Source: an uncultured Clostridia bacterium | Lineage (GTDB): Bacteria; Bacillota; Clostridia; Oscillospirales; Acutalibacteraceae | Reading direction: 5' to 3' | Assembly (NCBI GenBank): GCA_937912175.1 | Contig: CALDOU010000067.1 | Location: 1 to 22,582, forward strand | DNA: 22,582 nucleotides | Shown here: positions 15,538 to 22,582 of the stretch, in pieces | How the letters are laid out: every line of letters begins with the position of its first letter | Numbering within the stretch: the first letter of the stretch is position 1 | Notes under the pieces: model-generated | Database searches by the model: none | Told to the model about the DNA's origin: nothing | Seen by the model: the letters and a program-made list of their open reading frames with translations, nothing else | Translations under genes and position numbers: made by a program

Positions 15538-16716
15538 TTGATTATTTTAAAAATTTTAAGATGGATTATGGGGTATGTGTCGTTTAAAGTTCAAGGAGGG
15601 TATTTGGAAAAGTTTATTAATTTGCTTTCCAAAAATGGTTTTAACGTGTGGAACTTAAAAAAAGCAAACGGCACATTAAACGGAAAAATTTTAGCTTCAG
15701 AGTATAAGTTTTTGCATGGATTTGGAAAAAAATCCAATTCTAAAGTCAGGTTAATTCAAAAAAATGGTTTGCCTTTTATAATTTTTAAATATAGAAAAAG
15801 GCTTGGGTTAATTGTTGGTTTTGTGTTATTTATTTTAATAATTTGTTTTCTTTCTTTTTATGTTTGGGATGTTCAGGTTAGTGGTAATGAAACCATACCC
15901 GCTTCGGAAATCTTAAAAACCGCGGAGGAATTAGGTGTTTTTTCGGGTTCTTTAAAAAAACGCATAAATTTTCCCATAGTAGAACAAGCGGCAATGTCAA
16001 AACTCGAAAATATTTCATGGATGTCGATGAATATAACGGGTAGTACCGTTAATATAGAAGTGAAAGAAAAAATATCCAAGCCTGAAATTTTTAAAATCGG
16101 TGAACCCTGTAATATAGTGGCTAATGAAGATGGCCAAATTGAAAGATTGGAAACTTTTATCGGGACTCCCGTGGTAAATTCCGGAGACATAGTAAGAAAA
16201 GGGCAGTTATTAATAAGCGGAGTTAATGAAACCGCAGATGCAAAAAGTGATTTTTTGGGTGCACAAGGTAATGTTTTTGCTCGAACAAAGCATATTATTG
16301 TCCAAAAAATAAAGCTAAGTAATATAGAGGCTCGGGATACGGGTAAAATAATAAATAAATATAGAATAAAAATTGCCGGTATGGAAATACCTTGGGGGTA
16401 TGGAAAAAAAGTTGATGATAATTTTAGGAGAGAGATTTCTTCCAATGTGCTAAATATATTTGGAGTTAATTTGCCTGTTAGAATTTATAAAGAGAGTTTT
16501 TATGAACAAGAATGCGGTGAGTTTTTACTAAGCGGCGAAGAAGCTCGTGAACAAGCCTTAAGTTTAGTAGAACAAAAAGAAGAAGAAGAATTGAAAACCG
16601 CCGAGATATTAAAAAAAGAGGTGGAAGAAAAAGAGGAAAAAGAAGAATATGTCGTGAAAGTAACGTATGACTGTGTTAAAAATATAGGGGAGAAGAAAGC
16701 AATTTCTTTTGAATAA
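15538..16716 (+). CDS. yqfD: Sporulation protein YqfD
   Basis: YqfD is a membrane protein of the sporulation programme, always paired with YqfC; its molecular role is not settled. The 392 residues have one strong membrane segment at about 85-108, which separates a cytoplasmic N-terminal domain from a larger outer part. That outer part begins with an FtsQ-like VWDVQVSGNETIP stretch, and continues with NIVANEDGQIERLET and GTPVVNSGDIVRKGQLLISG. The C-terminus has a highly charged run of Glu and Lys at about 340-375, likely helical. I place the start at TTG 15538 because GGAGG (15528-15532) is five bases upstream; the GTG at 15532 overlaps it. phoH, the usual next gene, is absent. Confidence 0.92.
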   Translation: MIILKILRWIMGYVSFKVQGGYLEKFINLLSKNGFNVWNLKKANGTLNGKILASEYKFLHGFGKKSNSKVRLIQKNGLPFIIFKYRKRLGLIVGFVLFILIICFLSFYVWDVQVSGNETIPASEILKTAEELGVFSGSLKKRINFPIVEQAAMSKLENISWMSMNITGSTVNIEVKEKISKPEIFKIGEPCNIVANEDGQIERLETFIGTPVVNSGDIVRKGQLLISGVNETADAKSDFLGAQGNVFARTKHIIVQKIKLSNIEARDTGKIINKYRIKIAGMEIPWGYGKKVDDNFRREISSNVLNIFGVNLPVRIYKESFYEQECGEFLLSGEEAREQALSLVEQKEEEELKTAEILKKEVEEKEEKEEYVVKVTYDCVKNIGEKKAISFE

Positions 16717-17057
16717 AAATTAAATTGGTAAAAATATCCTAAATTTATGTTTAAATTGACTATAGTTTTTGACTTAAAAACATTTGACATAAGATTAAAA
16801 ATATCTTATAATTAGTATTTGTAGAATGTTTTATAAATGTTTAGGTATTAATTATACATTTTGAATTTATTGAACAAAATGAAAGGTTGGAAAGCATATT
16901 TTATAGTTAAAATTCCGAAGAATGATATGTTTTTCAATTGACGATTTTTTTCACATTAATTTTCAATAATTGTATCATGGTTTTTTAAAATCAAGTTATG
17001 CCAAATGTAATATTTATTTAATTTATAGTGGTCTTATTTTTAGGAAGGATGGAATTT
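16717..17057 (+). other. Long leader region between yqfD and ybeY
   Basis: No gene is seen in these roughly 340 bases, where phoH and yqfF stand in Bacillus. They hold a perfect consensus promoter at 16784-16812 and then an AT-rich leader of about 240 bases before the ybeY start, without an obvious terminator hairpin or riboswitch that I can name. Confidence 0.5.
16784..16812 (+). promoter_or_regulatory. Perfect consensus sigma-A promoter upstream of ybeY
   Basis: TTGACA (16784-16789) and TATAAT (16807-16812) are separated by 17 bases, an exact match to consensus in both boxes and in spacing. Transcription would start near 16819 and carry ybeY, dgkA and era. Confidence 0.85.
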
Positions 17058-17558
17058 ATGGTCGTAGACAAAACAAGAGTAATAATAGTAAATAGGCAAA
17101 AGGAAGTAAAGATACCTACAGGTATTCGCATGCTTATAAGAAGATGTTGCAATGCTGTTCTTAAACTTGAACAATTTTCAGGCTCAGCAGAAGTGAGCGT
17201 AACACTTGTTGATAATTCTTACATACAAAGTTTAAATAAACAATATAGAAACAAGGATGTCCCAACCGATGTGTTATCTTTCCCGATGGGCAAAGACGGT
17301 GTATATGAAAAAGATCCTGAAACCAATGCCCAAATTTTAGGTGATATTGTAATTTCAATGGAAAAAGTTGAAGAACAATGCGCAGTTTACGGACATACTA
17401 TGAGACGTGAAATGGCCGCTTTAACCGCTCACGGCTTGCTTCATCTGTTGGGTTATGATCATGAAAAAGGCGGCATTGAGAAAATGCGTATGAAAGAAAA
17501 AGAAGAAAAAGTTCTTGATTTATTGGGATTTTCAAACGCAGTTTCTTATGTAAGCTGA
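17058..17558 (+). CDS. ybeY: Endoribonuclease YbeY
   Basis: YbeY is a zinc-dependent single-strand endoribonuclease that takes part in 16S rRNA 3'-end maturation and ribosome quality control. The 166-residue protein has the family signature HGLLHLLGYDH, with metal ligands His125, His129 and His135. Upstream of it are NKQYRNKDVPTDVLSFP and ILGDIVIS, both typical. I choose ATG 17058 because AGGAAGG (17042-17048) is 9 bases upstream. ATG 17049 touches that site and GTG 17028 precedes it. The gene starts the ybeY-dgkA-era set, with a 10-base gap to dgkA. Confidence 0.95.
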   Translation: MVVDKTRVIIVNRQKEVKIPTGIRMLIRRCCNAVLKLEQFSGSAEVSVTLVDNSYIQSLNKQYRNKDVPTDVLSFPMGKDGVYEKDPETNAQILGDIVISMEKVEEQCAVYGHTMRREMAALTAHGLLHLLGYDHEKGGIEKMRMKEKEEKVLDLLGFSNAVSYVS

Positions 17559-17568
17559 TATAACTGTT

Positions 17569-18084
17569 ATGAAAATATTTAAAAGTTTTAAAAATGCAAT
17601 TGACGGAATAATTTATACATTAAAAAATGAGCGACATATGAGAATTCATAGTGTCGCTTCTGTTGCTGTACTAATATTTTCTCTTTTTTTTAATTTGAAT
17701 GCAGAAAAATATGCCGTACTGTTTCTTACTATTGCGTTTGTTTTGGTTTGTGAAATGATAAATACCGCTATTGAGGGCGTTGTTGATGTGTGTTCCCGGG
17801 AATATAACGCTATTGCCAAGGCGGTAAAAGACATTGCCGCGGGTGCAGTGTTGGTATCAGCCGTAACTTCAGTTATAGTAGGAATTTTTTTATTTCATGA
17901 TATAAACGCTTATATTAATATGTTTTTTTTCTTTATAGCACATCCGTTTGCATTGCTTTTTTTGAGTGTGTTAGCTATATTCGGATATTTCTATATTTTT
18001 TGGGGACCTACGGAAATGAAAAATAAGGTACGCCAAATCATAAAAATTATAAAAAGTAAAAATAGTCAAAATAAAAATATATAA
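17569..18084 (+). CDS. dgkA: DgkA-type lipid kinase (undecaprenol/diacylglycerol kinase) with extra C-terminal membrane segment
   Basis: This membrane kinase phosphorylates undecaprenol in Gram-positive bacteria, recycling the lipid carrier of cell-wall synthesis, although the name refers to diacylglycerol. The active-site helix EMINTAIEGVVD (62-73) and AKAVKDIAAGAVLVSA (83-98) are clear, as is the N-terminal FKNAIDGIIYTLKNERHMRIH. Three membrane helices lie within residues 28-110. At 171 residues it is longer than the usual 120-130. The extra part has a further hydrophobic stretch at about 118-146 and a basic tail, which resembles a fused second membrane unit of unknown purpose. No good ribosome binding site precedes the ATG, so translation may be coupled to ybeY 10 bases upstream. 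Confidence 0.9.
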   Translation: MKIFKSFKNAIDGIIYTLKNERHMRIHSVASVAVLIFSLFFNLNAEKYAVLFLTIAFVLVCEMINTAIEGVVDVCSREYNAIAKAVKDIAAGAVLVSAVTSVIVGIFLFHDINAYINMFFFFIAHPFALLFLSVLAIFGYFYIFWGPTEMKNKVRQIIKIIKSKNSQNKNI

Positions 18085-18103
18085 AATCGAAAGGTAAATT
18101 TAA

Positions 18104-19015
18104 TTGGAAAATAAATTGAATACTAAATCGCTTTTTGTGTCCATTGTGGGTAAGCCAAATGTAGGAAAATCTTCTTTAATGAATATGTTAATCAATTCAA
18201 AGGTTTCTATCGTTTCATCAAAGCCCCAAACCACAAGAAATAAAATCACGGGAATTTTTACCGCCGGCGATACGCAGCTGGTATTTATTGATACCCCTGG
18301 GTTGCATAGACCTCAAACTAAATTAGGCGATTATATGATTTCGGAAATAAACAGTTCATTTTCCGGTGCTGAGATTTGTATTCATGTTGTGGAATCCGGG
18401 AAAAAGATTAATGAGGGCGATATTAAATTTATTGAAAAATTTAAAAAATTAAACATTCCCATAATTTTAGTTATAAATAAAATAGACCTTCTTTCCGATA
18501 AAACTTTATTAATCAAAAAAATTAAGGAGTACAGCGAGCTTTTTGATTATGCCGAAATAGTGCCTGTGTCTGCAAAATCGGGGGACGGAAGACAAGAATT
18601 GCTAAATGAACTTTTAAAATTTTCCAAACCTTCGGTTTTTTTCTTTTCGGAAGATGATGTTACCGACCAAACCGAAAGAATGTTGGTGAGTGAAATTATA
18701 AGAGAAAAACTATTGAGGTTTTTAGATAAAGAGTTACCTCATGGCACTGCGGTTGTCGTGGAAAAATTTTATACTCGCCAAAATAATATTACCGACATTT
18801 GTGTTACTGTTTTTTGTGAAAAAGAGAATCACAAAGGAATTATTATAGGTAAAAACGGTCAAATGTTGAAAAAAATAGGTAGTGCATCACGTTTGGAATT
18901 GGAAGAAATTTTGGATAGAAAAATAAATCTTCAAATTTGGGTTAAAGTTAAAGAAAACTGGAGAAACAAAGATTTTTTACTTAATAGTTTGGGATATAAT
19001 TCAACAATCAATTAG
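18104..19015 (+). CDS. era: GTPase Era, ribosome assembly factor
   Basis: Era is an essential GTPase that binds the 3' end of 16S rRNA during 30S assembly. The G1 motif GKPNVGKS is at 16-23, G3 DTPG at 63-66, G4 NKID at 125-128, and SAKSG follows. The C-terminal KH domain carries GIIIGKNG at 245-252 and the family ending INLQIWVKVKENWRN. The 303 residues match the usual length. The start is TTG at 18104, with GAAAGG 9 bases upstream. It follows dgkA directly; cdd, often between them in Bacillus, is absent. YbeY and Era both act on 16S rRNA 3' maturation, so their shared transcript makes functional sense. Confidence 0.96.
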   Translation: MENKLNTKSLFVSIVGKPNVGKSSLMNMLINSKVSIVSSKPQTTRNKITGIFTAGDTQLVFIDTPGLHRPQTKLGDYMISEINSSFSGAEICIHVVESGKKINEGDIKFIEKFKKLNIPIILVINKIDLLSDKTLLIKKIKEYSELFDYAEIVPVSAKSGDGRQELLNELLKFSKPSVFFFSEDDVTDQTERMLVSEIIREKLLRFLDKELPHGTAVVVEKFYTRQNNITDICVTVFCEKENHKGIIIGKNGQMLKKIGSASRLELEEILDRKINLQIWVKVKENWRNKDFLLNSLGYNSTIN

Positions 19016-19062
19016 TTTTAAATATGATTTTTATTCTAAGAAAAATGCCTAACAAAATTTAG

Positions 19063-19092
19063 TTGCAAAATTAGGTTTGTTTATTGTATAAT
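19063..19092 (+). promoter_or_regulatory. Putative promoter of yqzL-recO
   Basis: TTGCAA (19063-19068) and TATAAT (19087-19092) are 18 bases apart. A weak hairpin (CCTAA/TTAGG) followed by TTTGTTT overlaps this region and may end the era transcript. Confidence 0.5.
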
Positions 19093-19157
19093 AACTTCGA
19101 ATCATATTATATATTTTGTTTATTATAAACATAAATGATTTGATAGGGGTGGTTATT

Positions 19158-19343
19158 ATGAATAACAAGCTTGCTTGGGAAAAGTTTGAAAAAACCGGAA
19201 AAATATCAGATTATTTGCAATATAAGTCTACTGAAGATTTTTTGATTAGTAATAATAAGCCTACAAATGATTTTGGAGTACGTTATGAAAATACGTGTGA
19301 AGGGGATAATAATCCGCGAATCAGACTTGGGAGAAAAAGATAA
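19158..19343 (+). CDS. yqzL: YqzL-family small protein
   Basis: This 61-residue protein starts MNNKLAWEKFEKTGKISDYL. The pattern LAW-x-FEKTG-x-I-x-x-YL is that of the small YqzL family, which lies between era and recO in Bacillus and many Clostridia; its function is unknown. The C-terminus after residue 30 is longer than in Bacillus YqzL and polar, ending RIRLGRKR. ATG 19158 is preceded by GGGGTGG 5-6 bases away, whereas the upstream ATG at 19116 lacks such a site. The last 59 bases overlap recO in another frame, which suggests translational coupling. Confidence 0.78.
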   Translation: MNNKLAWEKFEKTGKISDYLQYKSTEDFLISNNKPTNDFGVRYENTCEGDNNPRIRLGRKR

Positions 19344-20049
19344 GGTTATAAAAATATTTACTGAAAAACATGGTATAATTTCTGCTATTGTTAAACGCGG
19401 AAAAGTTTTAAAAAATTCAGGTTCTTCCATAGCTCAGCCGTTTGCTTATTGTGACTTTTGTCTTTATGTGAGGAAAAACGGATATATTGTTGACAGTTTG
19501 GAAATTATAGAACTCTTTTGGAATATCAGAGAAGATTTAAGCAGTCTTGCTTTAACACAGTATTTTTGTGAACTTTGTGTTTTTTGGTCACCCGATGAAA
19601 GTAATTCTCAAGAATTGTTAAGGCTTTTGTTGAATACCCTTTTTTATCTTGCAAATAAGAAAATGAATATATCGGTTTTGAAAGCAATTTTTGAATTAAG
19701 AGGTTGTTCTCTTTGTGGATATATGCCTAATTTAGTCGGATGTGTTAAGTGTGGCGACTATGAACCGAATGAAATATATTTTGTGGTGGAAAACGGAATT
19801 TTAATTTGCAAAAGTTGCTACTTGACATATGAACGCAGAAGTGACTATAATGTTCGCCTTATTTCTCATGGGGTTTTGTCGGCACTTAGGCATATAATTT
19901 ATTCTAAAATGGAAAATTTATTCTGCTTTAAAATTTCCGAAGAGATACAATCGGATTTGTGTGATATTTGTGAAAAGTATATTTTTGCACATATCGGATT
20001 TGATTTTAAATCTTTAAATTTTTATAAAAGTTTATCTTGTTTGAATTAA
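19285..20049 (+). CDS. recO: DNA repair protein RecO
   Basis: RecO loads RecA onto SSB-coated DNA, together with RecR, in the RecFOR recombination pathway. The N-terminal OB-fold shows KIRVKGIIIRESDLGEKDK, FTEKHGIISAIVKRGK and QPFAYCDF. The C-terminal half has the zinc-binding cysteines Cys141/Cys144 and Cys153/Cys156, with a further pair at 175/178. The length of 254 residues is normal. I choose ATG 19285, which has GGAG (19275-19278) six bases upstream and gives the usual family N-terminus; ATG 19267 would add six residues. It overlaps the end of yqzL and converges on feoB with only 6 bases between the stop codons. Confidence 0.94.
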   Translation: MKIRVKGIIIRESDLGEKDKVIKIFTEKHGIISAIVKRGKVLKNSGSSIAQPFAYCDFCLYVRKNGYIVDSLEIIELFWNIREDLSSLALTQYFCELCVFWSPDESNSQELLRLLLNTLFYLANKKMNISVLKAIFELRGCSLCGYMPNLVGCVKCGDYEPNEIYFVVENGILICKSCYLTYERRSDYNVRLISHGVLSALRHIIYSKMENLFCFKISEEIQSDLCDICEKYIFAHIGFDFKSLNFYKSLSCLN

Positions 20050-20055
20050 ATTTTT

Positions 20056-22221
20056 TTATACTTTGGAAATAAGTTTTAAAATATTTGAAACTGTGAAGCA
20101 CATTGTAATTCCGGTTACAGTGGGTACGATAAATGCTAAAATCGTCCATTTTAAGTTTCCGGTTTCTTTTTTTATGGTCCAACATGTAGTTCCGCAAGGA
20201 AAATGCATTAAAGAAAAAAGCATTATTGATATTGCGGTTATGTAATTCCAACCATGTGCCGTTAAAAGATTATACAGTTGCATGGGGGTTTCTAGTTGAA
20301 TTATGCTTTCTGTACACATATATCCCATTATAATAATAGGAAAAACTATTTCGTTGGCGGGAAATCCCAATATAAACGCTAAAAGTATCATTCCGTCCAT
20401 ACCCAATAGTTTTGCAAATGGGTCTAAAAAAGACGAACAGTGCATTAAAACGCTTATATTATTTAATTTTATATTTGCCATTAGCCATATTATCATTCCC
20501 GCCGGCGCAGCAACCGCGATAGCTCTTCCCAAAACAAATATTGTGCGGTCAAATACGGAACGGATTAATATTTTTCCTATTTGAGGTTTTCGGTACGGCG
20601 GCAGTTCCAAAATAAATGATGATGGCAAACCTTTTAATATGGTTTTTGAAAGTATTTTAGATATAAAAAATGTGAATAATATTCCGATTATTATTGTTCC
20701 GGTTAGAATAGCGGCTTTTAGAAATGATGCTCCGAATATAAATGCTTGATTTATGAAAAACATGGAAATAATTGAAATAAGTAACGGAAATCTGCCGTTA
20801 CAAGGCACGAAATTATTTGTTAAAAGCGCAATCATTTTTTCCCGTGGAGAATCTATTATCCTGCATCCTATAACTCCGCAAGCATTACACCCGAAGCCCA
20901 TGCACATAGTTAGTGCTTGCTTACCGTGAGCACCGGATTTTTTAAATATATGGTCTAAATTAAAAGCGACTCTTGGTAAGTATCCTATATCTTCAAGTAT
21001 TGTAAATAACGGAAAAAATATAGCCATAGGGGGGAGCATTACAGAAACAACCCACGCTAAAGTTCGATAAATTCCGGAAACAAGTATTCCGTAAAGCCAG
21101 GGTGGAGAGCCTGTGTTTATCATAAGTTCCATTATTTTGTCCTGAAGCCAAAATAATCCCGATGAAATTAGTTCCGAAGGATAGTTCGCTCCGCTTATCG
21201 TTATCCAAAATATTCCTAAAAGTAAAAGAATCATTATCGGAAATCCCGTTAATTTAGAGGTTAGTATTTTATCAATTATTCTATCGGAGTTATCATAATT
21301 TCGATTTTCTGTTTTAACGCATAAATTATATATTTTTTCAGATCTTTGAATAAGTGATTTTACTATTTTGTCACTGATTGATTTTGGAGTTAAGTTTTCT
21401 TCTTTTAATTTTTCTTTTTCTTTTGAGAGTATAGAAAAAAACTTTTCGACTTTTTCTTTGTTATATGGTTTGTTTTGTTTTTTTAAATAATTTCTGAAAG
21501 ATTTGTTAAAAGAGCGGTTGTTTTCCAAAAGTCTTAAGCTTAGCCACCTGGAATCTATTTTTAAATTAAAAGTGCTTTTTATGCTTTTTTCTATTTTATT
21601 AACAGAAGATTCCAGCGTTTCGCCGTAATCGGTTTTGATTTTAAAAACTTTTGTTTGGTTCAAAGAAACACTGGCGGCTGTTTCTATAAGATTTTGAATT
21701 CCTTTTTTGGATCTTGCGTTAGTTGCTATTACGGGAACGCCGAGTTGTAATGATAGTTCATCCGTATCTATATTTATTTTTTTCTTTTTTGCCTCATCAA
21801 TTAAATTCAAACATATAACCGCTTTGTTTGTTAATTCCAAAATCTGAAGTGCCAAATTAAGATTTCGCTCAAGACAAGTTGCGTCAACCGTGATTATTAC
21901 TGTGTCCGGATTTTCAAAACATATAAAATCCCGTGCTATTTCTTCTTCTTGAGAGTGGGAGAGAAGCGAATATGTTCCGGGAATATCGACCAATACAAAT
22001 TCAGAATTATCGTGTTTAAATGTACCGTAAGTACATGAAACCGTTTTTCCCGGCCAATTTCCCGTGTGTTGTCGGAGTCCGGTAATAGCATTAAACACAG
22101 TGCTTTTTCCTACGTTTGGGTTTCCCGCTATGGCAATTATTTTTTGTTGGTCTGATTTTTTTGTTAAAAATGAATTTTTTGAATTTTTTACTTTTGCTTT
22201 AGTGTGTTTGGTAAGGCTCAA
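20056..22221 (-). CDS. feoB: Ferrous iron transport protein B
   Basis: FeoB is the membrane component of the ferrous-iron uptake system. The 721-residue protein has an N-terminal G domain with G1 GNPNVGKST (33-41), G3 DIPGTYSL (79-86) and G4 NLID (139-142), then a helical GDI-like region (about 200-320). The membrane part follows, with two Gate repeats and the conserved Cys-containing stretches GFGCNACGVIGCR and NNFVPCNGRFPLL. A Lys-rich N-terminal extension of about 27 residues precedes the G domain. The start is TTG 22221, with GGAG 11 bases upstream, a longer spacer than usual. It follows feoA by 33 bases. No feoC-like gene is seen downstream. Confidence 0.96.
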   Translation of the reverse strand: MSLTKHTKAKVKNSKNSFLTKKSDQQKIIAIAGNPNVGKSTVFNAITGLRQHTGNWPGKTVSCTYGTFKHDNSEFVLVDIPGTYSLLSHSQEEEIARDFICFENPDTVIITVDATCLERNLNLALQILELTNKAVICLNLIDEAKKKKINIDTDELSLQLGVPVIATNARSKKGIQNLIETAASVSLNQTKVFKIKTDYGETLESSVNKIEKSIKSTFNLKIDSRWLSLRLLENNRSFNKSFRNYLKKQNKPYNKEKVEKFFSILSKEKEKLKEENLTPKSISDKIVKSLIQRSEKIYNLCVKTENRNYDNSDRIIDKILTSKLTGFPIMILLLLGIFWITISGANYPSELISSGLFWLQDKIMELMINTGSPPWLYGILVSGIYRTLAWVVSVMLPPMAIFFPLFTILEDIGYLPRVAFNLDHIFKKSGAHGKQALTMCMGFGCNACGVIGCRIIDSPREKMIALLTNNFVPCNGRFPLLISIISMFFINQAFIFGASFLKAAILTGTIIIGILFTFFISKILSKTILKGLPSSFILELPPYRKPQIGKILIRSVFDRTIFVLGRAIAVAAPAGMIIWLMANIKLNNISVLMHCSSFLDPFAKLLGMDGMILLAFILGFPANEIVFPIIIMGYMCTESIIQLETPMQLYNLLTAHGWNYITAISIMLFSLMHFPCGTTCWTIKKETGNLKWTILAFIVPTVTGITMCFTVSNILKLISKV

Positions 22222-22254
22222 GGTAAAGTCAACTCCATTTTTTATGGTTTAAAA

Positions 22255-22494
22255 TCAGATAGATTCAACTATTATTTTTTCGGCGTCTTCATTGCGTAAA
22301 GCTATAACCGTGCCTCTTATGGAATATGCAATGGGGTTACCGCACGGACTTTTTTGCAAGACTTTGATTTTTGTTGACGGAATTATACCAAGATCAAAAA
22401 TTCTTCTTCGGCTTTTTTCGTTAAATCTTAAAGACAGCACTTTTACTTCTGAACCGACAGGTGATTTATGCAGTGGCATTATAGTTATTTTCAA
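22255..22494 (-). CDS. feoA: Ferrous iron transport protein A
   Basis: FeoA is a small cytoplasmic SH3-like protein that works with FeoB in ferrous-iron uptake. The 79 residues match the family: MPLHKSPVGSEVKVLSL, RRRIFDLGIIPSTKIKVLQKSP, NPIAYSIRGTVIALRNEDAEKI. The start is TTG at 22494, with AGAGGA about 6 bases upstream. It is the first gene of feoAB. Regulation by an iron-responsive repressor is expected from other bacteria, but I cannot identify an operator with confidence in the short upstream stretch. Confidence 0.94.
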   Translation of the reverse strand: MKITIMPLHKSPVGSEVKVLSLRFNEKSRRRIFDLGIIPSTKIKVLQKSPCGNPIAYSIRGTVIALRNEDAEKIIVESI

Positions 22495-22554
22495 ATCAAT
22501 TCCTCTTTTATATATTTTTTGATAGTTTATGAAAAAAATTTTAGAATTGTGAAA

Positions 22555-22580
22555 CCGGACAATGTAAAAACACTGTCCGG
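22555..22580 (-). terminator. Hairpin upstream of feoA at the window edge
   Basis: CCGGACAATGT (22555-22565) pairs with ACACTGTCCGG (22570-22580) around a 4-base loop. The single mismatch on the plus strand becomes a G-U pair on the minus strand, so minus-strand RNA is favoured. Only TTT follows on the minus strand. It may terminate an upstream minus-strand gene outside the window or be a leader element of feoAB. Confidence 0.5.
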
Positions 22581-22582
22581 CT

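Noticed and set aside
15873..16445. A 190-residue minus-strand open frame
   Set aside because: It is antisense to yqfD, lacks a ribosome binding site and resembles no family; yqfD is clearly coding on the other strand.
1..22582. CRISPR arrays, insertion sequences or rRNA genes
   Set aside because: I saw no regularly spaced repeats, no transposase and no rRNA-like sequence in the window.

Overview
The window comes from the chromosome of a low-G+C, Gram-positive, endospore-forming anaerobe, most likely a member of the Clostridia. The clues are the sporulation genes ylbJ, yqfC and yqfD, the Firmicutes order ybeY-dgkA-era-yqzL-recO, the trmK-nif3 pair, strong GGAGG ribosome binding sites, and frequent TTG starts (purA, purB, yqfC, yqfD, era, feoB, feoA). 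It is almost entirely core chromosome. The exception is the left end, which looks like the edge of an inserted element.

Left end (1-1933): one plus-strand gene for a secreted MucBP-type surface protein with a degenerate sortase signal. Its base composition is visibly richer in G+C than the rest. It is followed by structured non-coding sequence with several hairpins, a bidirectional terminator and a repeat-rich junction that abuts the 3' end of guaA, a known integration hotspot for genomic islands.

Minus-strand block (1934-11114): a sigma-A-type promoter near 8190-8218 drives purB-purA-glmS-guaA, which combines the AMP branch, the GMP branch and glucosamine-6-phosphate synthesis. Upstream lie an exported DUF1796 papain-like protein, a Nif3-family metal protein and the tRNA methyltransferase TrmK. 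Further upstream, a small four-CxxC zinc-ribbon protein is preceded by a degenerate tRNA-like sequence with its own promoter.

Middle (11248-13910): a DUF11-repeat protein without a signal peptide (minus) and, divergently, an exported DUF348/G5/3D cell-wall protein of the YabE/Rpf type (plus). The latter ends at a long hairpin terminator.

Sporulation and conserved cluster (13935-20049): ylbJ (minus) diverges from yqfC-yqfD (plus). A perfect consensus promoter then precedes ybeY-dgkA-era, and a further promoter precedes yqzL-recO. Compared with the Bacillus subtilis order, phoH, yqfF (pgpH) and cdd are missing from between these genes.

Right end (20056-22582): a minus-strand feoA-feoB ferrous-iron uptake operon converges on recO. 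A hairpin lies upstream of feoA at the window edge.

I see no clear new multi-gene system. The most unusual items are the guaA-adjacent junction and the tRNA-like leader.
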